A stretch of 64,000 nucleotides of DNA from Pseudogymnoascus destructans (Eukaryota > Ascomycota > Leotiomycetes > Thelebolales > Thelebolaceae): contig NW_020167543.1 of assembly GCF_001641265.1 (NCBI RefSeq), forward strand, positions 1 through 64,000, written 5' to 3'. The position numbers were made by a program, and so were the translations under genes. Below are positions 33,253-43,605 of the stretch, piece after piece (the first letter of the stretch is position 1; the number at the start of each line of letters is the position of its first letter). The notes under the pieces were generated by a model. It was not told where the DNA came from. It worked only from the letters and a program-made list of their open reading frames with translations, and did not search any database.

Positions 33253-34828
33253 TGTCATACTGACATTCGTTGCACTCAGTTTGCTATCAAACTCAAGAGC
33301 AAACTTAGAAATCTCCTCCTCAAACCTACAAGTCACTATACATATTTTGGCTTGTCACACCAACAACAAGAGTGTGATGTAGTGAAGTGGTTCAGACAAG
33401 TTGCAACAAATGTTGAGTCTGGGAACTCAGGGGTAAGTCAGAGGTTAACACCTCACTGACTTTTCAGAAACAAGGAGTAACAAGATGAATGCTTGGAAGC
33501 TTGGAAAAGACGTGGAAGTATGTGATAGTCGATTTACTGTATTGTCTGCTTGCCCTTTCTTAAGGAAAGGGCAATCCTATTTATGCCAAAGGAGTGTAGT
33601 TCTCTCATTTTCCATGACTTTCCATGACTAACCAGGCTTGGTAAATGTATTAGAAATCAAGTGCGACCCACAACTAGCTTGCTAATCATGTAGTGAACGT
33701 AAGAGAATCCCATTGGGTTCCTAGCCTATAGGAAGTGAAAAGGAGGTCCAAGGTCAGAGTACCTATAGATAAATTATGTCATAACTTAACCAATCTTGTG
33801 GGTAACTAAGGAGCGATGACGTGTAATGAATCATAGAGGTTCGTAGGAGCTTTTAGAGCTATCGTTCATGTTCCTAGGCCTCTAGTTGGTAGAGATATGC
33901 CATGTGGTAGTATTGGCCCACCCCCTTAAGGAGGAGATTTTCTTAATAACTTGTTCAATGAGTGTCCAAATGATATGCCGTGATGTATGTAGCATAAACA
34001 GATGTAGTAGAAGAGTTTGCAGCAATCGTTGAGTAGTATTGCTTCTGTTGTTGGTGTGATAAGCCAAGATATGTATGGTGACTTGTAGGTTTGAGGAGGA
34101 GATTTCTAAGTTTGCTCTTGAGTTTGATAGCAAACTGAGTGCAACGAATGTCAGTATGACAAAGAGCAATACTACTCAACGATTGCTACAACCCTCTATG
34201 ATTCATTACACGTCATTGCTCCTTAGTTACTGGGCCGATATGACCACATAGTTACAACCCTCTATGATTCATTACACGTCATCACTCCTTAGTTACCCAC
34301 AAGATTGGTTAAGTTATGATAATCTGTCTATAGGGGTACTCTGACCTTGGACCTCCTTTCACTTCCTATTGGCTAGGAAGCTAGAAGATGGTTCTATGGG
34401 ATTCTCTTACGTCGACTACAGTTACCAAGCCTGATTAGTCATGGAAAGTCTTGGAAAATGAGAGAACTACACTCCTTTAGCATAAATAGGATTGCCCTTT
34501 CCTTAAGAAAGGGCAAGCAGACAATACAGTAAATCGACTATCACATACTTCCACGTCTTTTCCAAGCTTCCAAGCATTGATCTTGTTACTCCTTGTTTCT
34601 GAAAAGTCAGTGAGGTGCTAACCTCTGACTTATCCCTGAGTTCTCAGACTCAACATTTGTTACAACTTGTCTAAACCACTCCACTATATCATACACCTGA
34701 TTGCTGCGTTGTGGAATAGTATAAGCTACGACCCTTTGGCTCTTTTTCCTAAGACAGTGTGTTGTCTTTGAAAAATCACCCCTTCCTTGGGTGGCTAGAT
34801 TCTCACATCTGGTGCACCCACCATTACA
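33253..34828. repeat. Rearranged LTR-B cluster (three blocks, alternating orientation)
   Basis: Block 1 (33253-33370, minus) is the 3' end of LTR-B, block 2 (about 33371-34161, plus) carries most of the unit, and block 3 (about 34162-34828, minus) runs to TGGTGCACCCACCATTACA. Orientation switches at each junction. Around 33945-34020 there is sequence not seen in the other copies. It interrupts the Harbinger MYB-like gene. Confidence 0.7.
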
Positions 34829-35129
34829 AGCCGCCGGTTCCAAGCTGCGAAAGGAAAGGGAAAGGAAAAAGAGAGCCAATTCGAGTCGGATTTCAGTTGG
34901 TTTGTGGACTCGTATACAGCCCAAGGCCATAGAGTCAGAGGTGGTGGCGGAAGCGGAGAGGGGGTTGATGCCATTGTTGAGAAACTGCTTGGAGACCTAG
35001 AACGAGAAGTTAGCACAGTAAGTACAAATGTTAGTACAATGCTTGAACTTCTTATAAGGAAAAGGATAGGATGGAGGAGGTGGAGGGGTCGAGAGATTGG
35101 TCTCTCAACAGGGAGTATTAGGTACAAGA

Positions 35130-36504
35130 TCATAAGATCTTATGATTCTTACGAGCACAAAAGAGAGAGAGAGAGAATGTACATACCTTAGATAGAGTAT
35201 TTAGACAAATCCAAATACTTGTGAACTCTGGAGGGAGCACCAAAAACTGATTCCGCCGTCTTTGTCCACGAAGACAGGTGTGACAATTGGTCAGCAAGAT
35301 TGCTGACACAAAGACAGCTGCCACTAGAGACCAACCAGCCCATACAAATGCAGTATGCGTCCAAAGGACCTGCGTTTTGCCAAACGCTCTCTCAACCTCT
35401 ATCCGGACACTTGACAAAGCAGTGTTAAACTGCTGCTTGTCATCGTCAAGCATCCTCCGGCCTTCCGGATGCTCAAAGGGACAGGAGATGCCATATGCGG
35501 CAGAGTATGCTGGGTCGCCCTAGACATAAAGGAGGGAATTCCCCTCCATAACCTGTAGATATGTTAGTATAGCTTAAATAGAGAGAGAGAAGGGGAGAGA
35601 GAGAGAGAGAGAGCAAGATATATCTTGCGAATAGCTGCTTCGCAGTCAGACTTCCGCCACATAACCCAGTCATTCGTTGGACCAGGAAAGGGGCCAACGA
35701 GCGATGAAACCAGCCCATCAGGTGTAACAATAGCTTGATAGTTCAAGCCATTTTCCCGTTTATGCCCAGAGTATACCTCCCTCTGAGCATCTTGGCCAAC
35801 TGGACGGCAATGGCCTCGAAAGGTGCCATCCACAAAGCCCCAGACACCGTCCACCCCTCCAATCCGTCTCACACCCGCTGAGAACTCCGCTAGCCGCGAG
35901 TATCTTGTTAGCTGGTGATGCCAGCGCAAGACCGGACCAAACACCTCTGCCAGCCAGCAGCACACGTCGTTAAAGACAGTGCAGAGCCAACTCTCCGACC
36001 GGCCAAAGATGTCAGTGAGAGGGGCCCACCGCCCAGGCGATGAGAGACGGGCGCACAGCACGCACAGAGCTGTCTCTGGATCTGCCTGATAATGGCTTCG
36101 CCAGGAGATTTCTCCAAGTCAACTGAAAACCGGAGCCAAACTCGTGCACGTACGGCGGGCATATTAATGTCCAAAGAAAACTGGTGGTGCAAATATTCAT
36201 ATGGCAGTACTCGACGAGCAGCCTGCTGGCGCAGACGCTTGTGTTGATAATGCAAGCATGCTGCCACCACAGCAACAGCGACAGCATCATTGTTATCCTC
36301 CTCCTCGTCCTTCTCCTTGTCGTCGCTGTGACCGTGACCCTCCTCCTCCTCGATTGGATGGAAATTGAGAGGCTCGATGTCCTCTCGGAGCCAGTCTAGC
36401 AGGTCCACCCTTCCCAAGCCCTCATCCAAGCTCTCGGCCGACATGTCAAAATCTGGCAGTGCTTCCGAGGGCCAGCGACGAGAGAGAAAGTCTGAATGCC
36501 ACAA
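35130..36504 (-). pseudogene. PIF/Harbinger DDE transposase
   Basis: The N-terminal part (36504 downward) has an acidic stretch. After a frame change near 36110 comes the DDE domain: ARLSSPGRWAPLTDIFGRSE, then WGFVDGTFRGHCRP with the first Asp, YSGHKRENGLNYQAIVTPDG and GPTNDW with the second. The last block (GDPAYSAAYGISCPFEHPEG, then VRIEVERAFGK with the catalytic Glu) is separated by a (CT)n tract with a CTAAC...CTACAG acceptor. A TAG at 35521-35523 precedes GDPAYS. It would cut and join the element at 3-bp sites. Frame damage makes it inactive. Confidence 0.8.
35581..35617. repeat. (GA)n microsatellite in the transposase intron region
   Basis: GA dinucleotides interrupted once by GAAGGG, lying where the transposase frame breaks. 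A normal GT donor is not visible on its 5' side, so repeat expansion may have damaged the intron. Confidence 0.7.
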
Positions 36505-36778
36505 TGAGGGCGGAGGCTAGCGAATCAGCAGGCGACAGCTACGGGCAACAACTGGTAAGTCAAAGGCGAGACAAAATAGAGAGCCAGAGTAACGACGTAC
36601 CAGGACACAGGACTTGATTTTGGTCCGTTGGTCTTGTTTTTAGGTGAGAACAGGGTTTATATTGCCTGTTACGGCAAGCGTCAGAGTCACGGGATCAGAG
36701 CAGGGATTACGGGCAGGGGACCCCTGAATTGGTCACGTCGTGCATATGGTCAGGTCAGAGTTGCAAAATTGGTCTATT

Positions 36779-37834
36779 AAGCAACGAAAAAGGTCAGGAT
36801 TGGTGGATCCATGGATTGACGGCCCCTGATCAGCACCAGGGGCAGAGCGGATGGCAGACAGATATCCAAGTTGCTGGTTGTTGCCTGGTACCATAACTGG
36901 AACAACATGGCCGAAACCGTTCATTTTATAACCTTGATATTTAAAAGTCGAAGTTCCCTCGAGTTTATCCTTCCTTATCATCATGACTAGACCACCAGAT
37001 AGCAAGCAAATGGAACTTTTCATCCCTTAGGACTCTAAACATTCTTGCTTGCAGTGAACATCCAACTGGAATGCTCACAGTGAAGAGTCGTAATCGAAAC
37101 CAATCCGGGCAACCACTTCTCGGCATCAATTTATGGGATTATCGACGCTAATTATGCCAATTACGCCACCTAGCAGGGCTATTACAGGGCTATGTGACAC
37201 GCGTCAACGCGCAATTGAAGCTATTCGCAGTGTGCCATCGCAGCTGTAAACAGTCTGGTGAGTCAAATCTCTTATATCGATACAGGTGCAAGCCTATTCT
37301 ACTATAATACAGTCTTGTGCCAGGTCAAACACCTCAATCTGCTCGATCTGAGTCTACGGTTCGGCGGGCGACCTAGGATGACGTCGCTGTCGCTGCCTCC
37401 CACCACCACCACCTCAACCCACGGCAGCCATGTCTCCCCACCGGCATTCTAGCCCTTCCATCGCTCCCTCACCCTCTGCCATCACCGTGGCCATCCTCTT
37501 CAGGACCCTCGCCGCTGCAACCTTCCTGTGCCACTTTCCATGGAGTTAAACGGTTTAGTCAGTACCCTTCCCATCAACGCTCTTGAGAAATTCTCCCGGA
37601 AGTGAGTATGGAAGCACATCAGGCACAAATTGGCTTCAGGTTCAAACTGGACGTCATTCAGAAACAATAGCTATTATACATCAAATCAATCCCTGGTATC
37701 ATTGTGTCGCATAACTTCCCCAAGACCCTGTTCCTCGGAAACTTCTTGAACGCCTTGACGCATGTGATAAGAGACGTTGCTTGTGGATCAGCCCAATAAT
37801 GCATCTTCATGTCCTCAATGGGATAGCGGCATTA
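36779..37834. other. Intergenic, no recognisable gene
   Basis: About 1 kb between the Harbinger right end and the DUF7924-like gene. Only short frames without motifs are seen. Confidence 0.4.
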
Positions 37835-38668
37835 CTAATGTAACTCTACTGCCCGACCTCTTTTCTTAGGCTTTTTGAAGGCTCTCTCGATCCCTTGAGA
37901 CAGGGTCGTGTCTGGAGTGATATCTCGTGATGGAGTACGGCTTGGCTGGCTTTCAGCTTCCTCTTGTAGAGATGCAGCACCATAACTTGATTCGCGAGAG
38001 AGATGGTGGCTTTGCAACCCCTGTGAAAGTCCAGAACCCCCTAGGCCGGATTGCTGCGACACCTCAAAATCTAAATCGGGCGGTAAATCATCAATAACCG
38101 AGCAGATTCTTTTGAAATGAGTCGGCATCCATATGTCGTAGACATTTTTAGTGAACCTGTATGCAGTCCATTTCTCTTTGCCATCCAGCGATGTAAAGTC
38201 GAACGTATGGATTGGGTGACGGTAGAAGGTTGTCTTGTCTCAGCTTATTATAGGATAGTGGCCGTAGATTCTCACCGTGCGATGGTCATGGGAGAGTGAG
38301 AAGGCGAGAATTTCCCAGTGGAGCTCCTCTTCGCGCTTCACTAGTCTAAAAAGTTCGACGATACCCCTCACTGCCATCGTCATGCTATGAGCATTCTGTC
38401 GGTCAGCTACATCAAGTGCCGCGGTACCACATTTTACTTCGCACGTTAGAAACGGGAAGTACATCTGCCAGGTGCCCATGAAATAGGAGGTAAAGGTATC
38501 TGTGACCTCGCCAGCGAAAGGCGTAAGCTTTTTGAGTTGATCGTCTGTGAACGCAGATCGTCCAAACCCCACAGAATAATCAGGTTGTGGACGCGGACCG
38601 TAAAATGTTATAGCACTATTCCAGCCTTCATTGACAGTTTCATTTAGACATTTAAGATGCTTGGCGCC
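37835..38668 (-). pseudogene. DUF7924-like protein, C-terminal part (split by Gypsy B)
   Basis: Minus-strand codons begin at the LTR junction (AKHLKCLNETVNEGW), continue with YGPRPQPDYSVGFGRSAFTD, TWQMYFPFLTCEVKCG, DVADRQNAHSMT and SLSHDHRTVRIYGHYPII, and end with IWMPTHFKRI and a Ser-rich tail. One in-frame TGA lies at 38240-38242. I recognise this as the large fungal family now filed as DUF7924, whose EVKCG segment recalls nuclease-fold proteins. Function is not established. The N-terminal part lies at 47124-47754, on the other side of Gypsy B. Confidence 0.65.
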
Positions 38669-38791
38669 ATAGTAGGAACGCGGACCTTCGGAGGAAGGTC
38701 AGCGTTCAGTCTTCGTATCAATAGACCAGGATTCTACGTATATTCCTTCCCGTGACTTCCCACTGCCCTACTCGCCAAGAAGTCCTTTACA
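38669..38791 (+). repeat. 5' LTR of Gypsy B, 5'-truncated
   Basis: 123 bp identical over almost all its length to 47001-47123, from ATAGTAGGAACGCGGACC to CTTTACA. Confidence 0.9.
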
Positions 38792-38793
38792 TT

Positions 38794-38802
38794 CTGAACG
38801 CT
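38794..38802 (+). promoter_or_regulatory. Putative self-priming site of Gypsy B
   Basis: CTGAACGCT, two bases after the LTR, is the reverse complement of AGCGTTCAG at 38701-38709 in the 5' LTR and 47033-47041 in the 3' LTR. This is a 9-bp match in the Tf1/sushi self-priming layout; chance is less excluded than for Gypsy A. Confidence 0.45.
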
Positions 38803-38834
38803 CCACCATTCCTACGATTAGGAAGAGTAGCCCA

Positions 38835-39974
38835 GTGAGGGAAGTCAAAAGAGAAGCCGAACCCATGCCGCCACGCACCCGCACTCAGACCGCAGACACC
38901 GAAGGGAGTGGCAGTCGCGAAGCAGCGTCTCTGCCGCCAGCTGAAAGTCAGCAAGGGATCGAGGCCCAGCTAGCAACTGCCCAGGCCATCGAGGAAGAAC
39001 TCCTTGCAAAGCTCCAGCTCAAGGAGGCGGCCGAGCGAATTGAGCGGCTAAGGAAGCGGTTGGAAGACGGGGACGTTGCGGAAGTTCTACCGCCAGGCCT
39101 CCCCGTCGACGACCAAAGTGTCGCATCATCCAGCTCCGTCTCTTACGGGGGACTGCCGAAGAGCATAAGACCCCGGCAGATCGCGCCATACAAGAGAAGA
39201 ACGGTCAGAGAGCACTCGGAATTCGTCACAAGCTGCGAGTTAAGCTTTCGGTTAGAGCCAAGTCTAAATAAATCAGACGAGCTCCGCTGTGACTTGGCGG
39301 CAACGTGGCTCGAGGGCGAACCTCGAGACGCATGGCTTCGACACGAGAAGGAACCTGACTTCCAGAAGACTTGGAAGGGGTTCAAGAAGTTCCTTCTTGA
39401 CCTCGTTGAGGATCCAGTTAATTGGGGCCTCTCAACAGCGATCAAATACGAGGAGGCGCGCCAGCGACCCGGACAATCTGCGCAAACCTTTGCGACCTAC
39501 CTCGAGACGTTAGAGGGGGAGTTGAAGGCATACAGTGAAGAACATCGAGTTCAGCACTTCCTCGCAAAGCTCCGGCCCGATCTACGCTTGAGGATAATCA
39601 CTTATCCTGAGATTCCGCGGACGCGAAGCGCCCTTATAGCGCTCGCCTCCCGGTTTGAACAAGCCAACCTACCAAAGGGCCAGGAAAAGGGGGGTCAGAA
39701 GGACCACAAGGAAGAAAAGAGGGGGGAGAATCCTTACAAGAGGGGTTCGCACCCCCACCAGGGAAGTCGAAGCGGAGAAAGAGCAGGAGTGAAGCGCTCG
39801 CGTCTCTCAGATGAGGAAGAGAAGCGGCGAAGGGACAACAACCTCTGTTTCCATTGTGGAAAGGAGGGACACCGCACCGCTCAGTGTTTCTTAAGGAACG
39901 GTGAGGTTGCGCAGCGCATTCGAGCGGTACAGCAGGGGAGCCAGCTAAAAGGCATCCTGCAAGCAAAAAACTAG
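38835..39974 (+). CDS. Gag polyprotein of Gypsy B
   Basis: An intact 379-residue protein. A coiled-coil-prone N-terminus (EEELLAKLQLKEAAERIERL) is followed by a retrotransposon Gag core (CDLAATWLEGEPRDAWLRHE, KGFKKFLLDLVEDPVNW, ARQRPGQSAQTFATYL), a basic linker, a CCHC zinc knuckle (CFHCGKEGHRTAQC) and a short tail. It forms the particle that packages element RNA. The second in-frame Met (MPPRTRTQ, 10 codons on) could be the real start. The last codons form a canonical -1 frameshift heptamer against the stop codon. Confidence 0.88.
   Translation: MREVKREAEPMPPRTRTQTADTEGSGSREAASLPPAESQQGIEAQLATAQAIEEELLAKLQLKEAAERIERLRKRLEDGDVAEVLPPGLPVDDQSVASSSSVSYGGLPKSIRPRQIAPYKRRTVREHSEFVTSCELSFRLEPSLNKSDELRCDLAATWLEGEPRDAWLRHEKEPDFQKTWKGFKKFLLDLVEDPVNWGLSTAIKYEEARQRPGQSAQTFATYLETLEGELKAYSEEHRVQHFLAKLRPDLRLRIITYPEIPRTRSALIALASRFEQANLPKGQEKGGQKDHKEEKRGENPYKRGSHPHQGSRSGERAGVKRSRLSDEEEKRRRDNNLCFHCGKEGHRTAQCFLRNGEVAQRIRAVQQGSQLKGILQAKN
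39965..39971 (+). promoter_or_regulatory. Candidate -1 ribosomal frameshift site A AAA AAC
   Basis: In the gag frame the codons are gcA AAA AAC TAG, i.e. the classic X XXY YYZ heptamer directly before the gag stop. A -1 shift enters the pol frame, which is open through this point. A downstream structure was not evaluated. Confidence 0.65.
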
Positions 39975-41746
39975 GGCCCTCTATCCAAATCCCGATGGAT
40001 GGAGCGGTTACCCAGGGGAAGAACAGCCTGTCGATTCTCGTCGACGTACGAGGAGTGGAAGCGTGGTGACCCCTTCGCGCGCTCGTTGACAGCGGCACAA
40101 CCGCCAACCTCATATCCCACTTAGTGGCAAAAGAGCTCGGGGGAGTGTGGGAACCAAGCTACACCACAGCAAGGGGTGTAGGAAGCCAGGAAATACCTCT
40201 CTTCGGGAAGTCTCAGCTCACCCTCCGCATCAAGGACGATGGGGGCAAGATGCAAGAAAGAGAACACCTCTTTGCGTCTACAGTTATGGAGGAATACGAC
40301 CTCATGTTAGGGTATCCATGGCTTCTCTGCGAAAACCCAGTGATTAATTGGACGCAGGGGACGTGGAGATTCCCTACTGACAACATCCAATATCTCTCAA
40401 ACGAGGAAGCGGAAGAGCTGCGGGGGCAAGGCGGACCAGTGTATGTAGCAATGCTACACCGAATGGACGACCCCCAGGAACCCCAACCTACACCAACAGT
40501 TCCAAGGGAATACCAATCTTTTGAGGATGTCTTTGACGATGAAGGGGCAGTGTCGCTCCCAGAATACTCAAAGAGGGCAGAGCATGCCATCGATATTGAG
40601 GAGGGGAAGCAACCCCCGTGGGGACCAATCTACAGCCTCTCAGAAAAGGAGTTGGCGACGCTTAGGGGTTACATTGAGGATTCGCTTCAGAGGGGCTGGA
40701 TCCATCACTCGACGAGCCCAGCTGGAGCGCCCATCCTTTTCGTCCCAAAGCCAGATGGCTCGAAGCGCCTATGTGTCAATTATCGAGGGCTTAATGCCAT
40801 GACAGTGAAGAATCGACACCCAATCCCTCTTATTTCGGAAATACTCGACCGCCTAAGCGGGGCCGCAGTGTTCACAAAGCTTGACGCAAAGGATGCGTAC
40901 CAGCGTATGAGAATCCGAAAGGGGGACGAGTGGAAAACTGCCTTCCGAACAAGGTACGGCCTGTTCGAATATTTAGTGATGCCGTTTGGGCTGTGCAACG
41001 CCCCCGCATCATTCCAGGCGTATATCAATGAAGCGCTCGCAGGCCTTGTAGACGTGATGTGCATTGTCTACCTTGACGACGTCTTGATCTATTCGAAGCG
41101 CAAGGAAGGGCATCCGCAACACGTCCGCACTGTTCTCGAACGCCTACGGAAGTTTAAGATCTACTGCAATCTAAAGAAGTGCAAATTCTCAACAAAAGAG
41201 GTTAAGTTTCTAGGCTTCATTGTGTCTACGAAGGGGGTCTCAATGGACCTATCGCGGGTCGAGACAATCACAGACTGGCCAGTGCCAACAACCTTCCGAG
41301 ACCTACAGGTCTTCTTAGGCTTTGCGAACTTCTACCGGAGGTTCATCGCGGACTATTCGCGTATTGCGCAACCGCTCACAGAACTCCTTAAGGGGAGTGA
41401 GAAAGGGAAGAAGGTAGGCCCGTTCCTCTGGAACGTTGAGGCAGCGGGGGCTTTTCAGACGTTGAAAGATGCTTTCACGTCCGCCCCTCTCCTCCGCCAC
41501 TTCGACCCAGCTCAGCCGATAAGGTTGGAGACCGACGGCTCAGGAATGGCGATTGCGGGAATTCTTACGCAGCCATATACCGACGTAGCGGGGGTCACAC
41601 GGTGGCACCCCATTGCCTTCTATTCGAGGAAATTGAAGGATGCAGAGATCAGGTATGACACCCATGATATTGAGCTTCTCGCGATCATCGCGGCCTTTAA
41701 GCATTGGCGTCACTACTGTCAAGATAGCAATTTTCCCATTATAGTA

Positions 41747-43605
41747 ACGTGCATGTATAACGAAAGTGCCAAACAAGCGAAAGTGCCAAAATCATGCGGT
41801 GACCAACCCCCCCAACTAAATGTTAAATTCCTCCACAACAAAACATGCGCCATAAAAATGATGAAAGCAAATTAGTGCTAGCTATCCAAGCTATGCAAAG
41901 CGACCCAAATTTGCGCCTTCAAGTTGCAGCTAGGATCTATTCCGTAGACCACCGCAAGCTACGTCACCGTTTACAAGGTGTACCTTCACGACGCGATATC
42001 CAAGCCAACTTACGGAAATTAAGTAACCTAGAGGAATCAGTTCTTGTTCAGTATATACTTGACTTAGCTGCTAAAGGGTTCCCTCCTCAGTTGTCTATTG
42101 TTGAAGATATGGCAAATCGACTACTTGCAACACGCGACGCACCACGCGTCGGGTCATGTTGGGCTTCAAACTTTGTTAAGCGCCATGTAGAGCTCCGGAC
42201 ACGCTTCCAGCGAAAATACGACTACCAGAGGCTAAGTGCGAAGATCCAGAAGTCATTCGTGGCTGGTTTGAGCTTGTATGGAACACAATTCTAAAGTATG
42301 GCATTAACAATGCAGATATCTACAACTTTGATGAGACTGGGTTTATGATGGGCGTCATCTCAAGCGCAACGGTAGTAACGAGCTCAGATGGGCGGGCAAA
42401 GGCAAAAAAGGTGCAGCCTGGCAATCGGGAATGGGTTACAGTAATCCAAGGCGTTAGTTCTCAAGGTTGGGCAGTGCCGCCATTTGTCATTGTGGCAGGT
42501 AAAAACCACCTTGCATCTTGGTATGAGAATAGTGGATTTCCAGCAGATTGGGTAATCGCTGTTACTGCAAATGGCTGGACTACAAACGAGAGAGGTATGG
42601 ATTGGATTCAGCATTTTGAGAAGCACACAAAGCCCCGGAGTGTTGGTGGTTATCGCTTGTTAGTCCTTGATGGTCATGAGAGCCACCACTCAGACAAGTT
42701 TGAGGAGTACTGCAAAGAACACAACATTATTACGCTTTGTATGCCTGCTCACTCTTCCCATATACTCCAACCACTTGATGTTGGCTGTTTTGGCCCATTA
42801 AAGAGAGCTTACGGTCGGCAAATTGAAGATATGATGCGGGCTCATATTATTCACATTACTAAGGATGACTTCTTTCCTACCTTCCACGCTGCATTTAACA
42901 TTGCAATGACAGAAAGCAATATTCAGGGAGGGTTCCGAGGTGCTGGGCTTCTTCCATTTAGCCCTGAGAGTGTAATATCTACACTTGACCTTAGGTTTAA
43001 GACGCCAACACCTCCAACCTCTCACCCAAACACCGCTCAACCATGGGTTTCTCAGACACCAAATAACCCAACTGAAGCTGTATCACAGTCTACTTTCATT
43101 AAAAACCGAATTGCGCATCATCAAAATAGCTCTCCAACCTCAATCTATGCAGCTGTTGACCAGTTTACAAAGGGTGCATCGCAAATAATGCATCAATTAG
43201 CATTGTTAAAAGCAGAGAACCAAAACCTGTGACAGGCAAATGAAGTGCTAAGCAAGCGCCGGAGAGCTAAAAAAACACGACTACAGCAAGGAGGATCACT
43301 TAGTCAACAGGTAGCACAGGAGCTACAGGACGAGAGGGACGTTGTGCAGCAAGTAGAGCAAGAAATAAGGGCAAGTAGTGGTCGGAAGCCAAGGGAAGAA
43401 ACCCATGCACGTCGCTGTGGCAAGTGTGGTGAGACTGGACACAATGCGCGCACTTGTCAGATTGTAATAGACAGGTCTGAGGAAGAGGACTCTGAGTAGT
43501 TTTAATTAATTTATATTGTTGTGGTGGATTTATCGCAATTCTTATGGGGTAGTCGCGATATTTTGGCACTTTCGCTTGTTTGGCACTTTCGTTATACATG
43601 CACGT
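41747..43605 (+). mobile_element. pogo-B DNA transposon nested in Gypsy B
   Basis: 46-bp perfect TIRs (41747-41792 and 43560-43605) start ACGTGCATGTATAACG, flanked by TA (41745-41746, 43606-43607). CGAAAGTGCC occurs twice per TIR, 17 bp apart. Removing the element and one TA rejoins the Gypsy RNase H frame exactly, so the insertion is a simple transposition. The interior encodes one broken transposase. Confidence 0.93.
41845..43499 (+). pseudogene. pogo-B transposase with a frameshift and a nonsense codon
   Basis: The N-terminus (MRHKNDESKLVLAIQAM) is a psq/CENP-B-like DNA-binding region ending at KYDYQR, where one base is missing near 42229. The frame then continues one base off through WNTILKYGI, YNFDETG, LVLDGHESH and HSSHILQPLDVGCF, the pogo catalytic blocks. 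GHESH replaces the usual GHGSH. An in-frame TGA at 43230-43232 separates the last 88 codons, which include a zinc knuckle CGKCGETGHNARTC. The order and length match pogo-C. It is inactive. Confidence 0.88.

Larger units (their letters stand above)
32019..35030 (+). pseudogene. Harbinger MYB/SANT-like accessory protein, frameshifted and split by two insertions
   Basis: The N-terminus is Pro/Ser-rich, then LTDKEKLTVIQLLLATKSF leads into a SANT-like trihelix (FWNVVARAFMFVSEKTHTTLW, one frame away). A T-run near 32371 seems to have lost one base. The frame continues after the solo LTR at 32975 (QDKRTRRDAARKAAQ, acidic serine tail) and again after the LTR-B cluster at 34829 (KLRKERERKKR). Such proteins help Harbinger transposases enter the nucleus and bind the TIRs. 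The product is broken here. Confidence 0.6.
31754..36775. mobile_element. PIF/Harbinger DNA transposon with nested LTR insertions
   Basis: Perfect 28-bp TIRs (31754-31781, starting AGACCAATTTTGCAACTCTG, and 36748-36775) are flanked by ATT on both sides (31751-31753, 36776-36778), the 3-bp duplication typical of PIF/Harbinger. It has the two genes of the superfamily: a MYB/SANT-like protein on the plus strand and a DDE endonuclease on the minus strand, facing each other. About 2 kb of its 5.0 kb is later insertions: a solo Gypsy A LTR (32566-32974) and an LTR-B cluster (33253-34828). Confidence 0.9.

Noticed and set aside
35560..35640. A U12-type (AT-AC) intron in the Harbinger transposase
   Set aside because: The 5' end resembles ATATCTT only loosely and the 3' end is a normal CTAAC...CAG; damage by the GA repeat is simpler.
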